Part shown: positions 7,937 through 15,744 of the stretch, in pieces
How the letters are laid out: each line of letters starts with the position of its first letter
How positions within the stretch are numbered: position 1 is the stretch's first letter
Source of the DNA: Ohtaekwangia koreensis
Lineage (GTDB): Bacteria > Bacteroidota > Bacteroidia > Cytophagales > Cyclobacteriaceae
Assembly: GCF_900167975.1 (NCBI RefSeq)
Contig: NZ_FUZU01000003.1
Coordinates: 682,001 to 746,000 of the forward strand
Reading direction: 5' to 3'
DNA: 64,000 nucleotides
Program-made: the position numbers and the translations under genes
The notes under the pieces: generated by a model
Database searches by the model: none
What the model was told of the DNA's origin: nothing
The model's input: the letters and a program-made list of their open reading frames with translations, nothing else

Positions 7937-9373
7937 TCATTTCAAAGATACGCTATATAGTTTATGAGTCATTCGGTGGTCCACCATATATATATCTTTG
8001 TAAACATGGAACTGGTTATCCCGGAAATCACATGTATAGTAACGGATATAAATAGGTATAGGATCATACAGGTTTATTGTATGGCGTGATTCTTCCTTCA
8101 GATAACGTACAATCTTCGGAGACTTTTTATTCAACTCACCTGTAACCAGATAATGTGAAAGTTCAATTGCTTTTTCGAGGCGAACACAACCGTGACTAAA
8201 AGCTCTCACCTCACTGTTGAACAATTTCTTGGCGTTGGTGTCATGCAAAAAAATAGCGTATGGATTATCAAAAACGAATTTTACAATTCCCAGAGAATTC
8301 TCCGTTCCCTCGCGTTGTCGCAGCAGCACGGGAAAATGGTTTTTGCTAAACCTATACCAGTCAACACTATCGGGATTTAGCAAGGTCCCATCTTTATTAA
8401 GGACATCGATATGGTTTCGCGTTATAAAGGAAATGTCTTTTTGAATTACCGGCAGGTATTCCTCGGCCGCTATTTTGCGCGGTATGTGCCAATAGGGATA
8501 GGTTACCAAGCATTCAATTCTGCTGCTTATTTCGGGTGTGGGAGTCTTGGGAGTACCCACAATAACCTTTGATTCAAATATCACCGAGTCGTCTTCCACC
8601 AAGTAAAGCATAAAGGCCGGAATGTTGATGAATATATACCGGCGGCCTGTCATATGCTCCAGTCTCCACCGCTCGAGATTAACTTCCAGTGTTTGCAATA
8701 CTTTATTCGTTTGCTCCGGTATATCTGCCAAATGCAATAACACAGTTTCATGCTGGTTTCCTGGGAGGGAATCAATCAATAATCGAATTGCCTTTTTTAG
8801 TGAGCGATAACCAAAGTGTGCAGGCTCAAATCTTGAAATTCCGTCAATAACATTCCCATCCACGGAGACTTGCTCAAGAGAGGACAATGACAACGAATCA
8901 GTCCGGAAAGTTGCAACGGCTGTTTGACCGCTACCTATATGCTGTACAATGGAAATATAGGCATCTGTCAAAAGCGACTCCATGCGAGTAAAATCGCTCG
9001 GGGTAAGCAATCTATTCTTTAAATTTTGTATTTCACCGCTGTGATACCGATCAGGATACAATCCATGATACCGTGCATGGTTAATAAAGTAAATAAGAGA
9101 ATCTGCGGCAGGCTGTAACTTGTCATGCGAGCACCAAAAGAGTTCCTCCCTTCGTTTTTCATAAAAACCTCTGATGAGTTGCACCTTGAGTCCGGCATAA
9201 CATGCATCGGCTGTATCCGTTGGCATTGTAGTATGATGTACTTGAACAAAGCTGATTACTTCACTTGCCTCACTTGCAGAGGAAGACTTTTGGCTTGTGG
9301 TTTTACTGCAACCTGATAAAGCCATTCCGGCAAGCGGTATAATGATAGCTATGAATAAAAAATTGACTCTCAT
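7937..9373 (-). CDS. L,D-transpeptidase lipoprotein (YkuD domain, YcbB/LdtD-like)
   Basis: 478 residues. The N-terminus is a lipoprotein signal with lipobox LSGC at about 18-22, so the enzyme is anchored in the envelope. Residues about 60-250 form the helical scaffold region typical of YcbB-type enzymes (FEKRREELFWCSHD, YHGLYPDRYHSGEI). The YkuD catalytic domain (about 250-420) contains VGTPKTPTPEISS, an IFLHDTN segment and the active-site motif SHGCVRLE with the nucleophilic Cys at about 395. It makes 3-3 peptidoglycan cross-links, which strengthen walls under stress. An ATGAC-N4-GTCAT dyad is centred 58 bases upstream. Confidence 0.92.
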   Translation of the reverse strand: MRVNFLFIAIIIPLAGMALSGCSKTTSQKSSSASEASEVISFVQVHHTTMPTDTADACYAGLKVQLIRGFYEKRREELFWCSHDKLQPAADSLIYFINHARYHGLYPDRYHSGEIQNLKNRLLTPSDFTRMESLLTDAYISIVQHIGSGQTAVATFRTDSLSLSSLEQVSVDGNVIDGISRFEPAHFGYRSLKKAIRLLIDSLPGNQHETVLLHLADIPEQTNKVLQTLEVNLERWRLEHMTGRRYIFINIPAFMLYLVEDDSVIFESKVIVGTPKTPTPEISSRIECLVTYPYWHIPRKIAAEEYLPVIQKDISFITRNHIDVLNKDGTLLNPDSVDWYRFSKNHFPVLLRQREGTENSLGIVKFVFDNPYAIFLHDTNAKKLFNSEVRAFSHGCVRLEKAIELSHYLVTGELNKKSPKIVRYLKEESRHTINLYDPIPIYIRYYTCDFRDNQFHVYKDIYMVDHRMTHKLYSVSLK

Positions 9374-9424
9374 GATTTAAAATTGACCCTACGTGAAAGT
9401 TCGTTGAATAAAGTACCTCTAACC

Positions 9425-9438
9425 ATGACCAGGGTCAT
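9425..9438. promoter_or_regulatory. Fnr/Crp-type dyad upstream of the L,D-transpeptidase
   Basis: ATGACCAGGGTCAT is a perfect inverted repeat, ATGAC-CAGG-GTCAT, centred 58 bases upstream of the start at 9373 and between divergent genes. It has the same geometry as the other island sites, with TGAC/GTCA half sites. Confidence 0.55.
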
Positions 9439-9530
9439 ACTCGTCCATGATGTTTATCGCATGGCGAGTAGCCTTCGAGTGTTAACGCATATAGGATCAC
9501 CGCAGCTATGGAGCCTATATAATATTTACC

Positions 9531-9542
9531 TGACTTTAATCA
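9531..9542. promoter_or_regulatory. Fnr/Crp-type dyad upstream of the 9620 gene
   Basis: TGACTTTAATCA fits TGAY-N4-RTCA and lies inside the longer dyad CCTGACTTTAATCAGG (9529-9544). The centre is about 83 bases upstream of the plus-strand ATG at 9620. Confidence 0.4.
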
Positions 9543-9619
9543 GGAATGTAGAGAACTTTTAACATTGTATTACGCAGATATAGCTGGTAGCTTGACTATA
9601 TATTTTAAAGTTCAAAACT

Positions 9620-10033
9620 ATGATATCCCCTATCGCAACAACAAAAAATTATATCCTCCAGCCTTCATTACTTGCCAAACACATGAAAACTCTGGAGTGG
9701 CTATCGGCAACTGCCTTCTGGAAAAAAGAGATGCTGTTCTTTCGGAAACTACTCGATGAGTATGCCGGCAAGTTTACGGCAGATGATGATCATAAGAAGG
9801 TGCATCATCTCCAAAATATCGTCACCTACTATAAGGATGAGTTAATTGACAGCCTTGCCGCCAAGCTACGACTTCATGAAAAAAAGCTTGCCGACATGCT
9901 GGAGACCAAAGATGAGTTGAATACGGTATACATTAAAGAACACATAGCACTTATGCAGGAACTACAATCCGCCAACGACCAGGTGAGAGACTATAAAGAG
10001 GAGTTATTTTGCCTAATTGAAAAAGCAATGTAA
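9620..10033 (+). CDS. Small coiled-coil hypothetical protein
   Basis: 137 residues, not recognised. After a short variable N-terminus, residues about 25-135 are almost wholly helical and highly charged with heptad-like spacing (ELIDSLAAKLRLHEKKLADM, HIALMQELQSANDQVRDYK), suggesting a dimeric or bundled coiled coil. No signal peptide or Cys pairs are seen. An internal ATG (MKTLEWLSATAFWKKEMLFF) is an alternative start that removes 21 residues. It stands alone between the divergent transpeptidase and the convergent flavodoxin, with an Fnr-type dyad upstream, which suggests it belongs to the same stress response. Confidence 0.65.
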   Translation: MISPIATTKNYILQPSLLAKHMKTLEWLSATAFWKKEMLFFRKLLDEYAGKFTADDDHKKVHHLQNIVTYYKDELIDSLAAKLRLHEKKLADMLETKDELNTVYIKEHIALMQELQSANDQVRDYKEELFCLIEKAM

Positions 10034-10198
10034 CCAGAATAAAGCCTGACCCAAGCGGCTGACATCACAAAGACAAAAGGCAGCAGCATGTGCAGAACTA
10101 CAAACGTATACCCGAGGGTAAAGGGCTTCGACACAAATAAATTATCAATCAATTGCTGAGAGCTATAGAACGGATAGGAATACACAACATCAGAAATT

Positions 10199-10750
10199 CT
10201 ACCCGGCCTTTCTTTCGCGTGCATCCGATGCTTTTCCACCACGCAGAAAATCATCGATTGCCACGTTAAACTTTATCATATCATCCGATTGAATTCTGTA
10301 GCTGGAAGTATATTTCATTGTATTTTTCTTATCCCCGGAAAGAAGGTTATTTATGGAGAGTTCTTGTACCAAACTTGGCTCATGACCTAAAATTTTAGTC
10401 AGATTCGTTACCAGCTTTTCTTTTTGATCAGTTTGTCCCCCACAGATTGTAATAAATGAATAATCACTTATATAAAATCGCTCTTCAACTAAAAAAGTTT
10501 TTAAGGGTGAGGCAATTTTACCTGCCCATATAGGAGCAACAAATATATACCGATCATACGAACCCACATCGAACAGCCGTGGCTTGATTTTAGGAATTCT
10601 GTTGAATACCAGGTCTAACATGATTGCAAAAGCATTTCGCTTCTTCACCTCTTCGATTTTAAAAATATCACATTTTAGTTTTTCCTGAAGTACGTTGGCA
10701 AGCACTTCGTTGTTATGGGTATACGAATAGTAAACAATCAGCGTTTTCAT
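10199..10750 (-). CDS. Flavodoxin-family protein
   Basis: 183 residues with a flavodoxin fold. The N-terminal LIVYYSYTHNNEVLANVL is the phosphate-binding loop of FMN-binding flavodoxins (usually S/T-x-T-G-N-T, here altered to SYTHNN). IFVAPIWAGKIASPLKTFL is the typical second FMN loop, followed by FITICGGQ. It is probably an FMN electron carrier or quinone-type reductase in the cytoplasm. It is monocistronic; the plus-strand 9620 gene converges on it. The region upstream contains two dyads (10885 and 10913), both more than 130 bases away. Confidence 0.85.
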   Translation of the reverse strand: MKTLIVYYSYTHNNEVLANVLQEKLKCDIFKIEEVKKRNAFAIMLDLVFNRIPKIKPRLFDVGSYDRYIFVAPIWAGKIASPLKTFLVEERFYISDYSFITICGGQTDQKEKLVTNLTKILGHEPSLVQELSINNLLSGDKKNTMKYTSSYRIQSDDMIKFNVAIDDFLRGGKASDARERKAG

Positions 10751-10884
10751 ACTTTGCTATTTAGGTATATACTTCTCATTAATTATACATCACAATACAA
10801 ACTATGGAAAATTATCAAAACCATGCATGCAGGTTTAGTCATCCATAACAATGATAAAGTAACGGCACAAACAAAATACTCGGG

Positions 10885-10898
10885 GTGATGAAAATCAC
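10885..10898. promoter_or_regulatory. Fnr/Crp-type dyad GTGAT-N4-ATCAC
   Basis: GTGATGAAAATCAC is a perfect repeat with the same GAAA spacer as the site upstream of usp at 1636. It is 142 bases upstream of the flavodoxin start and about 300 bases upstream of the MCE operon, so its target is unclear. Confidence 0.5.
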
Positions 10899-10912
10899 GA
10901 TAATGAAAGAAT

Positions 10913-10930
10913 ATTATCACAGGTGATAAT
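10913..10930. promoter_or_regulatory. 18-base dyad ATTATCAC-AG-GTGATAAT
   Basis: Perfect 8-base arms with a 2-base spacer. The half site GTGATAA is in the opposite order (TCAC before GTGA) to the Fnr-type sites, so a different regulator or a nested arrangement is possible. It is 15 bases from the 10885 dyad. Confidence 0.45.
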
Positions 10931-11118
10931 TCTATTATCGCATCACGAGAAGTCAAAAGACATCTATAGCATGTAAAAAGTTAATATACTCCATACCGGT
11001 ATGATAACTGCTACAGGAACTCAACGTCGCAAGGAATTACAGACTTCATCAAAAGTAGTATAGTGGACAATATGGCAAACACATAACTGCTGGTGTGGGA
11101 TATATACTTCCAGAATGA

Positions 11119-11136
11119 GTATGATAATTATCATAC
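11119..11136. promoter_or_regulatory. 18-base perfect palindrome containing an Fnr-type dyad
   Basis: GTATGATAATTATCATAC is its own reverse complement. Its core ATGAT-AATT-ATCAT (11121-11134) has the Fnr geometry and is centred 57 bases upstream of the MlaE start at 11185. It is the best candidate operator for the lipid-transport/Usp/kinase operon. Confidence 0.6.
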
Positions 11137-11143
11137 AACCACA

Positions 11144-11157
11144 TTGACAATCGTCAG
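11144..11157. promoter_or_regulatory. Second Fnr-type dyad before the MCE operon
   Basis: TTGACAATCGTCAG reads TTGAC-AATC-GTCAg, with one mismatch at the outer base. It lies eight bases after the palindrome at 11119, on roughly the same helix face two turns away. Confidence 0.4.
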
Positions 11158-11184
11158 TAGTTCCCAATAGTCCATGAGGCATAT

Positions 11185-11976
11185 TTGACTAATAGAAATA
11201 TAATTAACGTGGCATCGCAATCAAACACCAAATTCCTTACCGAAACCGGAGACACCGCAAGATTTGCTGTCAGGTTTTTCAAGGAACTATTTAAACAACA
11301 CCAGGAAGTTGATGAATTTCTCAGGCAATGTTTTTGGGTTGGGTACAAGTCCTTGCCATTGGTGGTCACCACTGCTTTCATTATGGGGTTGGTGCTGACA
11401 ATTCAATCCAGACCCACATTGGTTGAATTTGGAGCAGAATCCCTGTTGCCGGCTATGGTTGCCGTCTCGCTGGTACGTGAGATCTCACCCGTCATTACAG
11501 CTCTTATCTGCGCAGGCAAAATAGGTTCTGGGATGGGTGCGGAATTAGGTTCTATGCGAGTAACCGAGCAGATCGATGCGATGGATGTATCCGGCACAAA
11601 TCCCTTTCGATATCTTATCGTTACCCGCATACTGGCAACCACGCTCATGCTTCCTATACTATCAAGCTTGTCTAATGCTGTATCGCTATATGGCGGCTAC
11701 CTCGGAGTAAACATCCGAGGTGAGGTTAGTTGGCATCTATACTGGACGCAAGTCTTCAATGCTCTGAGTTTTGGCGATGTACTTCCATCGTTGATCAAAA
11801 CATTTTTCTTTGGATTTGCTATAGGAGTTATCGGATGTTATAAGGGGTATAATTCTAAAAAAGGAACTGAGGGAGTTGGCAGATCGGCGAACTCTGCGGT
11901 CGTTGTCGCCTCGCTACTTGTATTTATCATTGACCTGATTGCCGTTCAGATCACAGATCTTCTCGGCTTAACCTGA
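11185..11976 (+). CDS. MlaE-type ABC transporter permease
   Basis: 263 residues with the MlaE permease fold: an amphipathic N-terminal helix (residues about 18-40), five or six membrane helices, and conserved EFGAESLLPAMVAVSLVREI and CAGKIGSGMGAELGSMRVTEQIDAM. It exchanges phospholipids between membranes with the ATPase and MCE protein encoded next. No ATG is available; the start is TTG at 11185 or GTG at 11209, while the first internal ATG would delete a membrane helix. It begins a tight operon (6-, 2-, 11-, 30- and 65-base gaps) running to the PAS protein at 16767. Confidence 0.92.
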   Translation: MTNRNIINVASQSNTKFLTETGDTARFAVRFFKELFKQHQEVDEFLRQCFWVGYKSLPLVVTTAFIMGLVLTIQSRPTLVEFGAESLLPAMVAVSLVREISPVITALICAGKIGSGMGAELGSMRVTEQIDAMDVSGTNPFRYLIVTRILATTLMLPILSSLSNAVSLYGGYLGVNIRGEVSWHLYWTQVFNALSFGDVLPSLIKTFFFGFAIGVIGCYKGYNSKKGTEGVGRSANSAVVVASLLVFIIDLIAVQITDLLGLT

Positions 11977-11982
11977 ATCGTC

Positions 11983-12717
11983 ATGAATAAGGCTGTCATC
12001 AAAGTAAATAAGTTGAATAAATCTTTTGGAGATAACCACGTATTGCGTGATTTAAACTTGACTTTATTGAATGGCGAGACGCTGGCCGTGCTGGGAAAAT
12101 CGGGGTCGGGCAAATCGGTTTTGATCAAGTGTATTATTAGTTTAATAGAACCCGACGATGGAAAAGTAATCGTACTTGACAACGATGTTAATGAGATAAA
12201 TCAGGATGAGCTGGATATACTTCGCGCCAGAGTAGGTTTTCTTTTTCAGAGCAATGCACTATATGATTCAATGACGGTGCGGGAAAATCTGGAATTTCCG
12301 CTGCGAAGACATTGGGAGAAAGGTATGCGAGAAACCAAGGCGGAGGCTGCAGTACAGGAGGTGCTTGAGGATGTCGGTTTGGCGCATACCGTGGATATGA
12401 TGCCAGAGGAACTTTCGGGGGGCATGCGTAAGCGAATTGCACTGGCGCGAACCTTAATTCTGCGACCTTCGATCATTCTCTATGATGAACCTACCACTGG
12501 TCTGGATCCTGTTACAGCGCGCGAAATAAGTGAGCTCATTGTTGAGGTTCAGAAAAAGTATAACACTTCATCTATAGTTATATCACACGATATGCATTGT
12601 ATTAATACAACGGCAAATCGGGTCGTCATGCTAATCGATGGCAGGTGTTATGCTGAGGATACCTATGAAAATCTTCAGCTCTCTATGGATCCAAGAATCA
12701 GGGAATTTTTTGAATAG
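11983..12717 (+). CDS. MlaF-type ABC transporter ATP-binding protein
   Basis: 244 residues, a single ABC ATPase domain. Walker A is GKSGSGKSVLIK, the Q-loop is FLFQSNALYDSMTV, the ABC signature is LSGGMRKR, and Walker B with the catalytic Glu is ILYDEPTTGLDP, followed by the H-loop VISHDM. The LSGGM variant and SNALYDSMTVREN are characteristic of the Mla/Mce ATPases rather than other importers. It powers lipid transport with the permease (6 bases upstream) and the MCE protein (2 bases downstream). No MlaB-like STAS protein is encoded nearby. Confidence 0.94.
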   Translation: MNKAVIKVNKLNKSFGDNHVLRDLNLTLLNGETLAVLGKSGSGKSVLIKCIISLIEPDDGKVIVLDNDVNEINQDELDILRARVGFLFQSNALYDSMTVRENLEFPLRRHWEKGMRETKAEAAVQEVLEDVGLAHTVDMMPEELSGGMRKRIALARTLILRPSIILYDEPTTGLDPVTAREISELIVEVQKKYNTSSIVISHDMHCINTTANRVVMLIDGRCYAEDTYENLQLSMDPRIREFFE

Positions 12718-12719
12718 CC

Positions 12720-13706
12720 ATGAAAAATAAAACCGTCGATAACGCCAAGGTCGGACTATTTGTAGTAGCGGGAATTATATTCCTGGTATTCACGCTATAT
12801 ATGATCGGCAAAAACCGTAACCTGCTGGGGACCACATTTATCATAAAGGCAATTGTGAGTAACGTTAATGGGCTTGTGCCCGGTAATAACGTTCGCTTCA
12901 AGGGTATAGATGTAGGCACTGTCAAATCCGTCAGCGTGGAGAATGATACGGCCATTGTCGTTACGATGCTCATCGATGAAAAACTGAAATCGTTTATAAA
13001 GAAAAATGCAATTGCTTCCATTGGTACCGATGGACTGATGGGGAACAAGCTTATTAATATAAATTCACAACCAGGCCATGCGGAACCGGTACACGAAGGA
13101 GACATAATCTTCTCCAGAAAAGCTGTGGAGACAGATGAGATGTTGAGAACACTGAATACAACCAACGACAACATCGCCAGGATTTCAACCAACCTGTATG
13201 AGATCACTGAAAAACTTAACCGCAGCGAGAGCCTGTGGACATTGCTGTCGGATACAGTCATTACGCAAGATCTTCGTTTAGCTGTGCACGACTTCAGAAT
13301 TGCAGGCAAAAGCACCGCTTCATTTACCAGAAACGCCAACGGTATTGTTGAAAAATTTCAAAGCGGTGATGGCCTTATCAACCGACTCTTTATGGATACA
13401 ACACTTGCCGGTCAGTTGAACTCTTCACTGCAACAAATTCAGGATGCCAGTGTGAAGACTTCAGAAATGATGAAAGACTTGCGGCATGTAGTTGAGGACA
13501 TGAAGGAAGGAGAAGGCACAGCAGGATTAATACTCTCTGACACACTTTTACGCGAGAAACTTTTCAAAAGTGCCTCCAACATCGAACAAGGTACAGAGCG
13601 ATTTAATGAAAACATGGAAGCCCTCAAACATAACTTTCTGTTTAGGTCCTATTTTAAGAAAAAGGAAAAGCAACAAAGAGACAGCACACAGGCCAATAAA
13701 AACTAA
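12720..13706 (+). CDS. MlaD-family MCE domain protein
   Basis: 328 residues. One N-terminal membrane helix (VGLFVVAGIIFLVFTLYMIG) anchors a periplasmic MCE domain (about 38-115) with VNGLVPGNNVRFKGIDVGTV and a following loop ending NININSQPG-like sequence. The rest is helical with coiled-coil character (SLQQIQDASVKTSEMMKDL), and the extreme C-terminus is Lys-rich. MCE proteins form hexameric lipid channels or tunnels across the periplasm. Together with the two preceding genes it makes a complete three-gene core; MlaA and MlaC partners are not in the window. Confidence 0.93.
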   Translation: MKNKTVDNAKVGLFVVAGIIFLVFTLYMIGKNRNLLGTTFIIKAIVSNVNGLVPGNNVRFKGIDVGTVKSVSVENDTAIVVTMLIDEKLKSFIKKNAIASIGTDGLMGNKLININSQPGHAEPVHEGDIIFSRKAVETDEMLRTLNTTNDNIARISTNLYEITEKLNRSESLWTLLSDTVITQDLRLAVHDFRIAGKSTASFTRNANGIVEKFQSGDGLINRLFMDTTLAGQLNSSLQQIQDASVKTSEMMKDLRHVVEDMKEGEGTAGLILSDTLLREKLFKSASNIEQGTERFNENMEALKHNFLFRSYFKKKEKQQRDSTQANKN

Positions 13707-13717
13707 ACCTGAATGTC

Positions 13718-14545
13718 ATGAAAAACATAAAGAATATACTTTGTCCGACCGACTTCTCCCCAGCCGCGCAGAATGCTATAGCATATGCTGCTAAACTTGC
13801 GCAGATCGTTCAGGGAGATCTGACTTTACTCCATGTTCAATCTGTATTTGACTTTACCCCGGCATCCCTGGTGTCAGGAAAAAAAATCCTCCTTACCAAT
13901 GCTGTCGAGCAATTAGAAACACAATGCACAGAAGTGAGTCGTGCCTTTAAGATATCCTGTTACCCTGAAGTTGAATCCAGTGCGAGCAAGCTGAGCACTG
14001 TAATCCACGAGAAGGCAAAAAACTTTGATATCATTGTTATGGGCACCGATGGAGCCGATGATTGGTATCAATTCTTCGGTGGAAGCAACACCTATAATGC
14101 CATCGCCCGAAGTGAAACACCTCTCCTGCTTATACCGTCAGGCTATATCTTCAGCGAGATCAAAACCATGGTATATGCATTCGACTATTTAAAAGAAAGA
14201 CATCTCCCCATAACCCATCTGCTTCCTATTGTCAAGGCTCTCAACTGTAAGCTAACGATTCTTCAAGTGATCGAAGAAGCGTATAGCCAGGACGTTGAAG
14301 ATGATTTAAAAGAGCTCCAATATATCATTGGCAATTTTTATGGCGAGGACCTACATTTTGATTACAGTACGATCCGATCTAACGATGTTGCCCAGGCAAT
14401 AAACAGCTATATAGTACGAAATCAACCCGACTCATTGGTCTTATGTTCAGTTCACAGAAACATTATCCAACGCTTGTTTCACAACAGCCTCATCAAGAAG
14501 ATTACTGCCTTTTGTAATTATCCTTTATTTGTAATTCACTCCTGA
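13718..14545 (+). CDS. Universal stress protein, tandem UspA domains
   Basis: 275 residues with the same double-Usp layout as the protein at 1718 but clearly diverged. Domain 1 (1-145) has ILCPTDFSPAAQNAIAYA and the binding-loop region IVMGTDGADDWYQFFGGSNTYNAIA, where the final Gly-Ser is kept. Domain 2 ends with HRNIIQRLFHNSLIKKITAFC and lacks an intact GxxG loop. It sits 11 bases after the MCE gene and 30 before a sensor kinase, so it is in the same operon. Linking a Usp to envelope lipid transport fits an energy- or oxygen-limited survival response. Confidence 0.92.
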   Translation: MKNIKNILCPTDFSPAAQNAIAYAAKLAQIVQGDLTLLHVQSVFDFTPASLVSGKKILLTNAVEQLETQCTEVSRAFKISCYPEVESSASKLSTVIHEKAKNFDIIVMGTDGADDWYQFFGGSNTYNAIARSETPLLLIPSGYIFSEIKTMVYAFDYLKERHLPITHLLPIVKALNCKLTILQVIEEAYSQDVEDDLKELQYIIGNFYGEDLHFDYSTIRSNDVAQAINSYIVRNQPDSLVLCSVHRNIIQRLFHNSLIKKITAFCNYPLFVIHS

Positions 14546-14575
14546 GTAGAAAAAAAACATTTTGAAAACTACTTT

Positions 14576-15679
14576 ATGTCTATGACTAAACCACTCAACA
14601 GGCTAAAGCTGGATAAAATCAATCTGGAAAAGGTTTTCAACTTCCTACCATACCCTTTGCTTGTATCGGAATTAATCAATGGCGTTCGTCAGAATATATT
14701 TGTGAACAAAGCCTTTGAGGAAGAAATTGGTTTTCCCCTGTGTGAAATTCCTACGATCGATAGTTGGTTTGAAAAGGCCTATGCCGATACCGCATACAGG
14801 TCTCTGATTATCTCGGAATGGAAGCAACAGGAAAGTATGGCAAATCATTCCGGAGCTGATGCCATTGTCATGCAGGCGAAGATTAATACAAAATCTTCCG
14901 TAGACCAATGGTATGAGGTAAAAGCAACCATCCACGGAGAGATACAATTTGTTGCCTTCATGAACATCGATAAAGAGATTCGCAAGGAGGAAGAAATGGA
15001 AAAGCTGATTGAAAATAAAGATCGCATACTGTCAATTCTAAGTCACGATCTTCGCTCGCCCCTTGGCAACTTATCTAGTGTGATTCAGCTCGCGCTGGAC
15101 GGTAACCTTACCGATGATGAGCGTAACAGTATCCTTTTAAAATTAAATCACCAGATTTTTCAGATGCAAGAATTTTTAGACACAACCTTGCATTGGAGCA
15201 GATCTTCGTTTGAAGAAACGAAAATAGTATATAGGCAAGTATATAGTAGTTATAGAATCAACAGCATTCTATCCCTTTACAATGACACGATTGAGCGTAA
15301 ACACATCCGGGTCACTATTGAGCTACGCAACCAAGTTATTTTAACCGATGAGGGTATATTTACTATCGTAATCAGAAATCTCATATCGAATGCCATCAAG
15401 TTCACACCGGTTGGAGGTGAGGTTATCATACGTGAATATCAGCAAAACGATTGTTCCATTGTCGAAATTCAAAACTCTGGCATCGGTATCGGAAATGCAA
15501 AAATTAGTGCTATTCTCTCCGGTGACTACATTTCAGAAAAGGGTACACAGGGAGAGAATGGTCTCGGGTTAGGCTTGAAATTATGCCTGCAACTTCTCAC
15601 AAAGCTGCAAGGCAAAATGAGCATTGAAAGCTCAGCGGGGCACTCTACTTTCCGTGTTCATTTACCCTACAAAGGGTAA
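14576..15679 (+). CDS. PAS-containing sensor histidine kinase
   Basis: 367 residues, cytoplasmic. Residues about 20-140 are a divergent PAS domain (LPYPLLVSELINGVRQNIFVN, then WYEVKATIHGE). HisKA follows with the phosphoacceptor in SILSHDLRSPLGNL, then HATPase_c with N box NLISNAIKFTP, G1 IQNSGIGIG and G2 GENGLGLGLKLCLQLL. The D-x-G of the G1 box is N-S-G here, a change that can weaken ATP binding. No response regulator is adjacent; the single-domain receiver at 5908 is the only free one in the island. Cotranscribed with the Usp 30 bases upstream. Confidence 0.9.
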   Translation: MSMTKPLNRLKLDKINLEKVFNFLPYPLLVSELINGVRQNIFVNKAFEEEIGFPLCEIPTIDSWFEKAYADTAYRSLIISEWKQQESMANHSGADAIVMQAKINTKSSVDQWYEVKATIHGEIQFVAFMNIDKEIRKEEEMEKLIENKDRILSILSHDLRSPLGNLSSVIQLALDGNLTDDERNSILLKLNHQIFQMQEFLDTTLHWSRSSFEETKIVYRQVYSSYRINSILSLYNDTIERKHIRVTIELRNQVILTDEGIFTIVIRNLISNAIKFTPVGGEVIIREYQQNDCSIVEIQNSGIGIGNAKISAILSGDYISEKGTQGENGLGLGLKLCLQLLTKLQGKMSIESSAGHSTFRVHLPYKG

Positions 15680-15744
15680 CCAGAAAGAGTAGCATGAAAC
15701 ATATAACCAGAGTATAAGTTTATAAGTATATATCATGATGTCCT

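Larger units (their letters stand above)
10751..11184. promoter_or_regulatory. Regulatory region rich in palindromes between flavodoxin and the MCE operon
   Basis: No coding frame is visible in these 434 bases, but there are at least four separate dyads listed individually, plus ATACCGGTAT at about 10992 and GATAAT-TCT-ATTATC next to the 10913 dyad. Divergent promoters for the flavodoxin gene and the lipid transport operon must lie here. Such density of inverted repeats is not seen elsewhere in the window. Confidence 0.6.

Noticed and set aside
9991-10254. 87-codon minus-strand frame with one hydrophobic helix, after the flavodoxin gene
   Set aside because: Overlaps the ends of both neighbours and has no homology I recognise. 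A small membrane protein cannot be excluded, but support is too weak to list.
12698-13339. 213-codon open frame antisense to the MCE gene
   Set aside because: It lies wholly opposite a clear MCE-domain gene, has no recognisable domain, and its Ser/Thr/Ile-rich composition is typical of antisense shadow frames.
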